A DNA stretch of 40,713 bases, taken from the NCBI GenBank assembly GCA_963661945.1, contig CAVLDP010000021.1, positions 1 through 40,713 of the forward strand. The letters are read 5' to 3'. The translations under genes and the position numbers were made by a program. Under the pieces are notes generated by a model, which was not told where the DNA came from, did not search any database, and saw only the letters and a list, made by a program, of their open reading frames with translations. This document shows positions 9,129-16,932 of the stretch, piece after piece; position 1 is the stretch's first letter; each line of letters begins with the position of its first letter. This stretch comes from CAVLDP01 sp963661945 (GTDB lineage Bacteria; Bacillota; Clostridia; Lachnospirales; Lachnospiraceae).

Positions 9129-10472
9129 TTAGAATCTCTCTACTGGGATATTCAGCATATGTCCCAACACTTCAAGAGAATCTGCCACATCAGAGTAGAC
9201 TACTACAAAATGTGGCTCCCAGCCTTCCTCAACAGTCTGATATACAATATCCGAAGCATTAGCTTCTGTCTTCACTACAACAGATGTTCCCAGGAACTGC
9301 TTTGGCTTGTCGAGTGCTTCTCCACGGCTTAAGAAGAAGCGGAAGTTACCCTTAGCATCTCTTCCGATACGGAAAATGGTAACCTCAGGTGCAGCCTTGC
9401 AGCCAAACTCCATCGTAGGTCCAATATGACGATTGCAATGCTCGCCAACAACCGCGCCAGTATCCTCTCTTGCAAGAGAACAAGCTGCTGTACCGCAGTG
9501 CCAGAAGGTAATGGTGTTCTCTCCCTCATCCATAGAAACTGGATCTCCAAAGAATACAGCCTGATTGGTCAGCTGCATGCCAAGATACATAGATAGTGCG
9601 CCATACGTGTCCGCCTCACAGCTGGCTGCAACTCCCATATCATTTAACATGGCAAGAACGGCACACACTGGAGTTCCAAAGGCTGTGAAGAAATCAGGCC
9701 AGCAGCGAGAAGCCAAGGCTCCAATATGATTCTCTGTCACATACTCTTCGTAAGCCTTATAGAGTCTCGCGAAGTCCTTGCGATTCTCTTCTGGGGTATT
9801 TAATAGGCCAACCATCTTCTCAGAAGCCTTGGTCAGGTATTCTTCGCATTCAGCGTCAGAATATGCCTTAGCCTTGTCGATCAGCTCCCTGGCCTCGATA
9901 GACTCAAGTCTTACGCCAAAGGTCTCAAGCATATCAAGATCAAGCGCTCTACCGAAGCCGAAGCCCTGAGGTGTATGGCCAACAGCCGCAAGTTTCATTT
10001 CCTTCATAGAGGCCTTAAGCTTAGCCGCTTCAATCGTTGCCTTAATCTTGGCCTTCACAGTATCTTCTGTTGGCGCGCCGAAGATATATTCAAATGGCTC
10101 TTCTCTGAACTGCTTAATGGCATTTGCCGCAGAATAAGCACCCGTCAGAGAATTCAGTCGCAGTCTTCCACCATCAATTACTGGTTCTCTCAGAGTCCAG
10201 AGAAGCAGTGGCACATCAGAAAAGGCGTGAAGGACCTCAGATGCATAGGCGGCATTTGCAAATGTAATGTTCTGCAGAATAATTAAATCAGGATTAATTT
10301 TCCCAATAAAATCCTGTAATTTGTCAATTGATAGAAGCATCTCTTCTGGAACTGCCACATCATCTGCCAGCGACTTGAGAAGTTCTACTGAATGATCGAA
10401 CTCGATCTTGGCGCTCTCCAAATGAAAGGTTGGTACGCCAATTGGAATATAAGCTACTTGAAATTTATTCAT
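9129..10472 (-). CDS. sftI: Sulfoquinovose isomerase, L-fucose/arabinose isomerase-like (sulfo-TAL pathway)
   Basis: Predicted to interconvert sulfoquinovose and 6-deoxy-6-sulfofructose. The 447-residue protein has the two-part fold of L-fucose isomerase-like proteins: an N-terminal alpha/beta region (PDLIILQNITFANA, VPLLLWTLREP) and a C-terminal domain. Candidate metal ligands are the Glu/Asp of CEADTYGAL and the His of FWHCGTAAC. On family grounds alone it could be any aldose isomerase. The assignment rests on sitting between a transaldolase/SLA reductase pair and a GH31 sulfoquinovosidase, the arrangement described for the Firmicutes sulfo-TAL pathway. The ribosome site is GAGGAAAAATC before ATG. 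Confidence 0.8.
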   Translation of the reverse strand: MNKFQVAYIPIGVPTFHLESAKIEFDHSVELLKSLADDVAVPEEMLLSIDKLQDFIGKINPDLIILQNITFANAAYASEVLHAFSDVPLLLWTLREPVIDGGRLRLNSLTGAYSAANAIKQFREEPFEYIFGAPTEDTVKAKIKATIEAAKLKASMKEMKLAAVGHTPQGFGFGRALDLDMLETFGVRLESIEARELIDKAKAYSDAECEEYLTKASEKMVGLLNTPEENRKDFARLYKAYEEYVTENHIGALASRCWPDFFTAFGTPVCAVLAMLNDMGVAASCEADTYGALSMYLGMQLTNQAVFFGDPVSMDEGENTITFWHCGTAACSLAREDTGAVVGEHCNRHIGPTMEFGCKAAPEVTIFRIGRDAKGNFRFFLSRGEALDKPKQFLGTSVVVKTEANASDIVYQTVEEGWEPHFVVVYSDVADSLEVLGHMLNIPVERF

Positions 10473-10487
10473 GATTTTTCCTCATTT

Positions 10488-11174
10488 CTAATAATGCATT
10501 TCCTTATTCTCACCGATGATTCCTGTGAAAGCCCCCTGCTTCACAAGCGGCTCGCGGTCTGGATGGCAAACCACCCATTTATTTCTCTGCAGAAGAAGCT
10601 TGGATTCTGGATCCCCAGCACATCTTGCAGCCTTCTCCTCCTCAGAAAGAGGCGTATTCGTGCCCTTTGGCAGGACAACAATCGCCTTGAAGCCTGTATC
10701 ATCTACTCGCATTGGAGATAAATGAAGGGTCGTCTGATACATCTCAATCGCAGTACCAGCCTCTAGGAAGAATACCTTTGCATCCTCATTCTTATAATGT
10801 CCATCCTCCGTGATATCGTAGGAATGTCCCAATGAAAGCATGCAGTCTGTCAGTACGATATTGATCTCAGATCCCTTATGATACTCGAAGCCATTAAATG
10901 TCGTATTGCGACCATTGCAATAGCCAAACTGAATCGGCATACCACCATAGACGCTACGCTCAATCTCCTGCTTAATTGGCAGAGCCTCTAAGCCCGGAAC
11001 TGACGCCACATAAATGTTGCCCTCTGCCGGAATTTCTGTTTCTTCGTCCATATATTGTAAAGCTTGGCTAAAATCGTAGCCCTGAAGCACGCGGCCAAAG
11101 CTCTTGAATTCACTATCATTGACGGAATAAATCTTCACGTCATTTACTTCATTCAGATGTTCTAATCGGTTCAT
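10488..11174 (-). CDS. DUF4867 family protein, sulfoglycolysis-associated
   Basis: A 228-residue cupin-like protein of the DUF4867 type, a family I associate with sugar-isomerase operons of Firmicutes. The frame is open to 11222, but that extension crosses a hairpin, and GGGGGTGG stands just before the ATG at 11174, so the product starts MNRLEHL. Visible features are a beta-rich centre (KGSEINIVLTDCMLSLGH, then DAKVFFLEAGTAIEMYQTTLHLSP) that fits a cupin barrel. His and Glu residues in GHSYDI, FLEAG and TLHLSP could bind a metal. It may be a mutarotase-like or ligand-binding accessory; no reaction can be stated. The stop is 16 bp from the isomerase start. Confidence 0.8.
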   Translation of the reverse strand: MNRLEHLNEVNDVKIYSVNDSEFKSFGRVLQGYDFSQALQYMDEETEIPAEGNIYVASVPGLEALPIKQEIERSVYGGMPIQFGYCNGRNTTFNGFEYHKGSEINIVLTDCMLSLGHSYDITEDGHYKNEDAKVFFLEAGTAIEMYQTTLHLSPMRVDDTGFKAIVVLPKGTNTPLSEEEKAARCAGDPESKLLLQRNKWVVCHPDREPLVKQGAFTGIIGENKEMHY

Positions 11175-11197
11175 ATTCCACCCCCTTATAGATATAA

Positions 11198-11220
11198 GGC
11201 CAGCCCCATAAGAGCTGGCC
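11198..11220 (-). other. Intercistronic hairpin
   Basis: A 9-bp, GC-rich stem with a UUAU loop lies exactly between the reductase stop and the DUF4867 ribosome site. There is no strong T-run after it, so it more likely affects mRNA processing, stability or partial attenuation than complete termination. Confidence 0.65.
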
Positions 11221-11230
11221 ATAAGTCATC

Positions 11231-12091
11231 TTACTTGTAAGCTCTAACAACCTTAACTGTTGCTGAGAAGTCTTCCTTGTTGTATCCAGCTTCCATCGCC
11301 AGATCATATACCTTCTTGGTGTTTTCCTGACCAGGCATCTTAACTCCTGATTCTTCTGCCAGCTTCATGCAGATTCCAAGGTCCTTGTGCTCATTCTCGA
11401 TAGAGAAGGCTGTTGTGAAATCATTATTACTAATAACTTCCTTCTTGGAATCTAAGTAGAAGTTCTGGCCACCGCCGTAGCTGATTGCTTCTGCAAATGT
11501 AAGGATGTCAATGCCATTTGCTGCAGCAAGAGTGGATGTCTCATTGACACCATTCTGAATCTGAGCAACAAGCGCATTGTGGCAGATCTTCATAACAAGG
11601 CCCTTGCCATTGTCGCCCATATGGATGACATTCTCGCCCATATAGAGAAGAATTGGCTTCATAGCCTCGTATGCGCTGTCAGAACCGCCGACATAGATGC
11701 CGAGCTTGCCTGCAATTGCTGCTGGCTTAGACTTAACAACTGGAGCATCGATGAATTCTGCTCCGGTTGCCTTAATCATCTTAGAGATCTCAACTGATAC
11801 AGATGGATCGATGGTCGACATATCAATACAGGTCTGTCCAGCGTGTGAAACCTGTGCAACCTCCTCGTATACAGAGCGGCTGTGCTCTGACTTAGGTACC
11901 ATGGAAATGAAGACATCAACCTTCTCTGCCACTTCCCTTGAGCTCTTGCAGGCAATAGCTCCAACTGCTACAAGCTTCTCTACCTGAGCCTCTACGAAAT
12001 CAAATACATAGACCTCGTCTCCTGACTTCTTCACAATGTTCTCACACATAGACTCGCCCATAATACCGAGTCCTACAAAACCGATTTTCAT
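11231..12091 (-). CDS. NAD(P)-dependent sulfolactaldehyde reductase, YihU/3-hydroxyisobutyrate dehydrogenase family
   Basis: Predicted to reduce 3-sulfolactaldehyde to 2,3-dihydroxypropane-1-sulfonate (DHPS), which is then excreted. The 286 residues carry the N-terminal Rossmann motif GFVGLGIMGESM and the family substrate loop DAPVVKSKPAAIAGKLG near residue 120. The catalytic Lys lies in GLVMKICHNAL near residue 170. E. coli YihU uses an Arg in the DAPV loop to grip the sulfonate (from memory), and here the corresponding stretch holds Lys residues. AGGAGAAGAAAT precedes the ATG. On sequence alone it could be another beta-hydroxyacid dehydrogenase, but the operon decides for SLA. It is separated from the transaldolase by a repeat-rich gap. 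Confidence 0.83.
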   Translation of the reverse strand: MKIGFVGLGIMGESMCENIVKKSGDEVYVFDFVEAQVEKLVAVGAIACKSSREVAEKVDVFISMVPKSEHSRSVYEEVAQVSHAGQTCIDMSTIDPSVSVEISKMIKATGAEFIDAPVVKSKPAAIAGKLGIYVGGSDSAYEAMKPILLYMGENVIHMGDNGKGLVMKICHNALVAQIQNGVNETSTLAAANGIDILTFAEAISYGGGQNFYLDSKKEVISNNDFTTAFSIENEHKDLGICMKLAEESGVKMPGQENTKKVYDLAMEAGYNKEDFSATVKVVRAYK

Positions 12092-12118
12092 ATTTCTTCT
12101 CCTTACATTCTTACAATT

Positions 12119-12360
12119 TACACGCCCCAGCCCAATGGCCCGCGCTCACGCACGTCCCTGCCCAAGAGGCCGGCGCCTAAACACGCCCCAGCCTAAGGGC
12201 CGGCGCCTATACACGCCCCAGCCTAAGGGGCAACAGAATCTCTTCGAGGGCCCTCACGGCTCACACCATGTTCGCCGCAGAGGAGCCCTCTACGTCTATT
12301 GCCCCTAAGGCTGGGTCTGCCTGGTGAAAAGCCATTGGCAGGGCCACCGTCGAGATTCTG
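12119..12360. repeat. GC-rich tandem and inverted repeat element inside the sulfoglycolysis operon
   Basis: This fills most of the 331-bp gap between the transaldolase and the SLA reductase. Four tandem units of 30-31 bp start at 12121, 12151, 12182 and 12212, with the pattern CACGCCCCAGCCTAAGGGCC. The last unit runs into a perfect 17-bp inverted repeat (12217-12233 with 12299-12315). A wider imperfect pair surrounds it (CAACAGAATCTC near 12231 and its complement near 12352). The base composition is far richer in G+C than the flanking genes. No coding sense was found. It may be a MITE- or REP-like insertion or a folded intercistronic RNA. The remaining bases to 12422 show nothing else recognisable. 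Confidence 0.8.
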
Positions 12361-12422
12361 CTGTGCGTTAGCTTCTAGCGATCGTAACCCGACCACCAAT
12401 GGTTATCCAGTGTGGCTCTGCC

Positions 12423-13109
12423 TTAATCTGTAATGGTCTTGTCCCAAGCGTTCTGGAACTTCTTCATTCCGTAATCTGTGAATGGATGATACATGCTGTC
12501 CTTGTATACCTGAAGGCCTGCTGTTACGATATCAGCACCTGCAACAGCACAATCAACGAACTGCTTACCATTACGAACTGCAGCACAGATGATCTCTGTC
12601 TTGCCCAGGTATCCATAATTCTCGTAGATAGTTACGATATCCTGGATATACTGCTGGCAGTCCTCACCAGAGTTCTCCTTCCAGCCAATGAATGGTGAAA
12701 CGAAGAGGGAACCATTCTTAGCAGGAAGAATTGCCTGGGATGGGCTGAAGATTAATGTTACATTGGTACGAATACCTTCTGCCTCTAAACGGCGAGCTGC
12801 TGCAACACCAGCCTCTGTACATGGAATCTTGATTACGAAGTTTGCACACATAGCTGAGATTTCCTTACCCATCTTGTACATCTCATCTGCATCATCAAGA
12901 TGTGGGTTGATCTCTACTGAGATTGGGAACTTCTCATAGCCAACGATGCCCTTCTCCTCAACGAAGTCAATCATATCCTTCAGAACAGCCTTAAATGGCT
13001 TGCCTGAATTCATAATGTGGTTAGGGTTTGTTGTTACACCATCGATACCGAATGTCTCATAAGCCTCTCTAATCTCGTCGATCTTTGCACTGTCCAAAAA
13101 GTATTTCAT
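12423..13109 (-). CDS. sftT: 6-deoxy-6-sulfofructose transaldolase
   Basis: Predicted to transfer the three-carbon dihydroxyacetone unit of sulfofructose to glyceraldehyde 3-phosphate, releasing sulfolactaldehyde and keeping fructose 6-phosphate for glycolysis. The 228 residues show the class I transaldolase barrel: start MKYFLDSAKIDEI, GIDGVTTNPNH, the Schiff-base Lys in FVIKIPCTEAG, and NVTLIFSPSQA. The frame opens at 13118, but GGAGG overlaps that ATG and stands 9 nt before the ATG at 13109. It is short (TalB of E. coli is about 317), like the TalC/FSA group. The SQ operon context makes it the sulfo-TAL enzyme rather than a housekeeping transaldolase. Confidence 0.86.
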   Translation of the reverse strand: MKYFLDSAKIDEIREAYETFGIDGVTTNPNHIMNSGKPFKAVLKDMIDFVEEKGIVGYEKFPISVEINPHLDDADEMYKMGKEISAMCANFVIKIPCTEAGVAAARRLEAEGIRTNVTLIFSPSQAILPAKNGSLFVSPFIGWKENSGEDCQQYIQDIVTIYENYGYLGKTEIICAAVRNGKQFVDCAVAGADIVTAGLQVYKDSMYHPFTDYGMKKFQNAWDKTITD

Positions 13110-13130
13110 TTTCCTCATCCTCCATTTAAT

Positions 13131-13223
13131 TAATTAAGTTTTTTAATTATTTCCCTTTTGAGTAAGCGGAAGGCTTAACGCCATCCGCTATACTTATTGT
13201 ACTACGTTTTTTTCATTTGTTAA
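13131..13223 (-). promoter_or_regulatory. Predicted internal promoter, 5' hairpin and ROK-type operator before sftT
   Basis: On the minus strand, TTAACA (13218-13223), 16 bp and TACAAT (13196-13201) form a possible promoter. A 10-bp stem with one mismatch (13165-13189) begins at the predicted transcription start. An AT-rich palindrome, TAATTAA-GTTTT-TTAATTA (13131-13149), lies just ahead of the ribosome site. The palindrome resembles the one at the main operon promoter. Confidence 0.5.
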
Positions 13224-13264
13224 GAGGGTAATTAATATTTTTTTGAAATTAATTCAGTTTCCTC

Positions 13265-14779
13265 TTATTTATTGCTAAGTTTCAGAGCATTATTCTTGTC
13301 CCATAGCTTATCATACTTATAGCCTGTAACCTTCTCACAGATCATAATCTCCTCAGCAGTTGCTGTAGAGCTGTCCTCACCCTTACGACGAGCGATCTCC
13401 TTCTTGATGATCTCAAATTCCTTCTTATTCATCGGGAAAATGATTGCGAAGATAATCGTAAGCACCATAAGAAGAACCGGTGCCCAGATATAGATCTGGG
13501 TGATTCCTGACTGAACTGCCGCACTCTGGCGAAGTCCTGCACTTGCGACTGCTTCATCATAGCCTACCATAGCAAGCAGGAGGCCGATGATTGTTGAACT
13601 AAGTCCTGTTGCAATCTTACGTACAAAGGTTGCCATACCAGATACCGTACCAGGACGGTTGATGGACGTAATCAGCTCATCTACATCTGACATATCCGCA
13701 AGAATTGCATAGATACTAACAGAAGATGCCGCCATACCCATTCCTATGACAAATGAGAGAATCAGCATCACATGGAAGAGGGAAAGTCCTCCAGCCACGA
13801 AGATCTCTGCAGCACCTTCTACAGAACAGAGAAGAAGTGCAATCGTTGCCACAATTCGAATTGGGAATCCCAGCAGAATTGGGAATTTCTTCGAAGTTCT
13901 AGGCATCAGGATGCTAAATAGAATTGTTCCGAAGAACTGAGCCAGCAGAATCACACCCATAAGGATTGTGAATCTTCCACCGCCATATGCATTTAACACA
14001 TCATCCACATAGTAGACAGCAAGTCCGGTTACGAAATCCGCAGCGCCCTGTCCACAGAGGAAGATTGCGATGAAGAGGCGGAAGGAATGGCTCTTGTATA
14101 CGGTAAATGATTGATTGAAGCTCTCCTTGAAGCTCATCTTCACAACTGGCTTCTCCTTCTCCCAGGTTCCAAAGAAGGTCAGAAGAATTGCCACGAAGAA
14201 GATAACACTGAAAATGATTGCCACAGAGAAATATTCCGAAGCATTCGTGTTGTCCTTGATCATAATGGTTGGAATCAGTCCAGCCAGGATTGCGCCAAAG
14301 GTAGAGAAAATCGTTCTAACACTTGAGAACTTGGAGCGAATGGTATAATCCTCTACCATGTCTGGAAGCAGTCCATTGTACGGCACCATTACAATCGTAA
14401 AGCCCGTAGAGAAGAGCATGTACATAACTGCATAGAAAGCATACTGTGCGCCTGTACTGCTTGTCTCAAAGTTCAGCCACATCACTGCAAATGTAATTGC
14501 AGAAATGATGCTGCCAACCAGAATGTAGAACCTCTTCGCACCAAACTTGGAATGTGTCCTGTCCACGATATTACCCATAACAGGATCCGTCACCGCATCC
14601 CACACCTTACCAATCAGCGGAATAGTGCCGGCCAATGCTGGTGACATACCAAGCGCCTTGGTCAGAAAGACCGTGAAAAATGTTGAAATGATGACGAATG
14701 CGCCACCACCATAAATATCTGCAAATCCATAAGAGCACTTGGCCCAGGTGGATTGCTCCCTTGATTTCTTCTCATCCAT
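13265..14779 (-). CDS. GPH-family (MFS) sugar:cation symporter, probable sulfoquinovose/SQ-glycoside importer
   Basis: The 504-residue integral membrane protein has about twelve transmembrane segments. It shows the glycoside-pentoside-hexuronide signature after TM2 (WDAVTDPVMGNIVDRTHSKFGAKR), as in MelB and E. coli YihO. It ends in a soluble tail of about 50 residues. It follows the sulfoquinovosidase by 28 bp. Because that glycosidase has no signal peptide, uptake of intact SQ-glycosides such as SQ-glycerol is implied. GAGGGGG precedes the ATG. Substrate specificity is inferred only from the operon. Confidence 0.87.
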   Translation of the reverse strand: MDEKKSREQSTWAKCSYGFADIYGGGAFVIISTFFTVFLTKALGMSPALAGTIPLIGKVWDAVTDPVMGNIVDRTHSKFGAKRFYILVGSIISAITFAVMWLNFETSSTGAQYAFYAVMYMLFSTGFTIVMVPYNGLLPDMVEDYTIRSKFSSVRTIFSTFGAILAGLIPTIMIKDNTNASEYFSVAIIFSVIFFVAILLTFFGTWEKEKPVVKMSFKESFNQSFTVYKSHSFRLFIAIFLCGQGAADFVTGLAVYYVDDVLNAYGGGRFTILMGVILLAQFFGTILFSILMPRTSKKFPILLGFPIRIVATIALLLCSVEGAAEIFVAGGLSLFHVMLILSFVIGMGMAASSVSIYAILADMSDVDELITSINRPGTVSGMATFVRKIATGLSSTIIGLLLAMVGYDEAVASAGLRQSAAVQSGITQIYIWAPVLLMVLTIIFAIIFPMNKKEFEIIKKEIARRKGEDSSTATAEEIMICEKVTGYKYDKLWDKNNALKLSNK

Positions 14780-14807
14780 AGTAATAACCCCCTCAAATTA
14801 TATTATG

Positions 14808-16832
14808 TTAATCTCCTATACTACGAGCAGCCTTCGCAACAGCCATTAGCTCATCGAACCTCTCACTGTCCTTTCGAACAAACACAGGTGGACAGCCGAT
14901 TTCGGAATCTACATCGATCACTCCCCCATGGTACTGCTTCTCTGTAAAGAGATGAACCCAGACATCATCTGGCAGATAGACCTTACGAGAAGTTGCACCT
15001 TCTACCGTGATTGGAGCGACAAGCATATCTCTTCCCAGGAGATATTCGCTCTTCTCTGTATAGGCTGCCTCTTCATCATAATGATAGAAGATTGGCCGCA
15101 TCACAGGACATCCCTTCTCTGTAGCTTCCTCCACAAGTTCCTTTAGATATGGTGCAAGAGATGCATGCATGGCAGTGCAATGCGCCGTCTGCCTGAGAAG
15201 CTCTTCATCTGCATCAAACTGTACATCGCGCGATGGCTGATTGCCCTCGTGACTTCTCCAGAGTGGTGAGAATACGTTCATTTCTTCCCAACGCATCAGA
15301 AGCTCCTTGGAACGCGTCATATGCATCACTGTCGTATATCCGCCTACGTCGGAATGGGTGATTCCATACCCGGACATGGCAAGTGACAAGGTGGCCGGAA
15401 TCACAGATGGAAGTCCATCATCTACAGACCAATCCACATGCTGGTCGCCCGTCCACATCATGGCAGAATGCTCGATTGTACCAGTGTGACCCGCTCTCGT
15501 GAAGAAGAAAACTTCATCCTGCATTCCGGTTTCCTCGATTGCCTCTCGGTTCATCTTGGCCCAGATTGCTGGCCAGCGGTTGTGAAGAGTAGCCGGATCT
15601 TCGCCGCTATAGAGCACAGAATCCACTGGCAGATACTCGCCAAAGTCAGCCATCCAGCCGCCCATGCCGATGCCGATCATATTCTTCTTGATCAGGTTCT
15701 TATACCATTCGTAGGCTTCTGGATTGGTGAAATCTACCATAGCAGCCGGGAAGGTGGTGATTGTCACCAGGTAATCCTCTCCGTCCTTATTCTTCACGCA
15801 ATAGCCCTTAGCCTTGGCCTCTTCGTAGATATTCTTCTCAAGTGCAATAAATGGATTGATATATCCGAGGAAGCGAACCCCACGTTCCTTCCATTCCTTA
15901 ATCTTCTCAGGCAGATTCGGATACTGGCTCTCACTGTACTGCCAATTCCACATAACCTGATAACCAAAGCCGGTGCACCTGCAGCCACACCAGTCCTGGC
16001 ACCAGACACCATTTACCTTGATACCTGCTGCATCGCACTCAGAGAGCTTGCGATCGATATTGCCGCAGCCATCGTAGCCTTCCTTGGTGTTCTTGCCATC
16101 AAATGTCCAATCCTGCATTGCCAGTATTCCGCCCTCGTAGAGCCAATCCGGGAGCTTTCTCTGCCGTCCTAAAAGCTTCGACAGCTTATAAGACACCTCT
16201 TCATAGGTCTCACCAGATTCACACTGGAAATGAGGCGCCTCCTCCGTGTAGAGAGTAATCTTACCATCTACTGTGAAGTCGAATTCGCTGTAAGAATCAA
16301 GAAAAGCATGCAAATATTGCTTATTCGATGTCGTAAAGGTCGGCTGTACGTAGTATGACTCATACTTAGAAAATGGCAGAGTCTTATTCGGTCTCTTGCC
16401 GCGAAGCTTCTCCTTGATTAGCTTCGTAGAGATTCTGGCAACATTCTGGTGCTCAGCCACCCAGATTCGAACCAGCTGGCCCTTCAGGTCAAACTCTGAA
16501 TAGGTCTCGCCACAACCGTAGTAATGCTCGCCCTTAGCAGTTGGAATTGTGAGGAAATAGCGATTCACATCAGCTGTCACCTGAAGTGGCTGATACTTAA
16601 GGCTTATGCAGCCCTCCACATCTGTCACCTCAATTGCGTGAAGATCGTGTGTCTTCTCGTCCTCGAAGATCAACCGATATCCAGATGGAATCGTCTCCTT
16701 CTTCGTCTGCTTGACTTGTCTCTTCCAATCGAACTTACGCTTATAACGAAAGCTACCGCGGCTCATGGTGAAGTTGTCTTCTCCATGTCCCACGGTAAGT
16801 TCTAAGGATTCTAATGAAGTAAGTGTAATCAT
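14808..16832 (-). CDS. sftG: Sulfoquinovosidase, glycoside hydrolase family 31 (YihQ-like)
   Basis: Predicted to hydrolyse alpha-sulfoquinovosides, releasing SQ, in the cytoplasm (no signal peptide). The 674 residues match YihQ (about 678). The nucleophile is Asp396 in GGWMADFGEYLP, and the acid/base Asp is in MWTGDQHVDW. Compared with my memory of E. coli YihQ at a constant offset of nine residues, four of five QQRWY substrate-site residues are kept: Gln (AMQDW), Gln279 (WCQDW), Trp295 and the Tyr of SDVGGYTT. The sulfonate-contacting Arg301 is Gln292 here (GYQVMWNW, codon CAG). It is the first gene of the operon, with GGGGG 4 nt before the ATG. Confidence 0.9.
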   Translation of the reverse strand: MITLTSLESLELTVGHGEDNFTMSRGSFRYKRKFDWKRQVKQTKKETIPSGYRLIFEDEKTHDLHAIEVTDVEGCISLKYQPLQVTADVNRYFLTIPTAKGEHYYGCGETYSEFDLKGQLVRIWVAEHQNVARISTKLIKEKLRGKRPNKTLPFSKYESYYVQPTFTTSNKQYLHAFLDSYSEFDFTVDGKITLYTEEAPHFQCESGETYEEVSYKLSKLLGRQRKLPDWLYEGGILAMQDWTFDGKNTKEGYDGCGNIDRKLSECDAAGIKVNGVWCQDWCGCRCTGFGYQVMWNWQYSESQYPNLPEKIKEWKERGVRFLGYINPFIALEKNIYEEAKAKGYCVKNKDGEDYLVTITTFPAAMVDFTNPEAYEWYKNLIKKNMIGIGMGGWMADFGEYLPVDSVLYSGEDPATLHNRWPAIWAKMNREAIEETGMQDEVFFFTRAGHTGTIEHSAMMWTGDQHVDWSVDDGLPSVIPATLSLAMSGYGITHSDVGGYTTVMHMTRSKELLMRWEEMNVFSPLWRSHEGNQPSRDVQFDADEELLRQTAHCTAMHASLAPYLKELVEEATEKGCPVMRPIFYHYDEEAAYTEKSEYLLGRDMLVAPITVEGATSRKVYLPDDVWVHLFTEKQYHGGVIDVDSEIGCPPVFVRKDSERFDELMAVAKAARSIGD

Positions 16833-16854
16833 TTGTCCCCCTATCTTAGCCCCG

Positions 16855-16932
16855 ATGGATTCCAGGCAATCCAGCCAAATCCATTTAATTAATTCTTTTA
16901 ATTAATTATACCAATCATAAGACTTATTTCAA
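16855..16932 (-). promoter_or_regulatory. Predicted main promoter, ROK operator and leader hairpin of the sulfoquinovose operon
   Basis: On the minus strand, TTGAAA (16927-16932), 16 bp and an extended -10 TGGTATAAT (TATAAT at 16905-16910) precede sftG. A palindrome with 9-bp arms and a 5-bp centre (16886-16908) overlaps the -10 and start site, the expected position for a repressor. The leader then folds into a stem closed by ATGGATT/AATCCAT (16855-16884). Confidence 0.65.

Noticed and set aside
11175..11222. N-terminal extension of the DUF4867 protein
   Set aside because: It runs through an intercistronic hairpin, and the only strong ribosome site is in front of 11174.
12121..12240. 30-31 bp repeats taken as a CRISPR array
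   Set aside because: The units abut with no spacers, diverge from each other, and no cas genes are present.
12036..12308. Arg/Pro-rich 90-codon frame over the repeat element
   Set aside because: It begins inside the SLA reductase gene on the other strand, and its composition simply reflects the GC-rich repeats.
15438..16172. 244-codon plus-strand frame opposite the sulfoquinovosidase
   Set aside because: It is a shadow of the intact GH31 gene, with no recognisable domain and no operon context.
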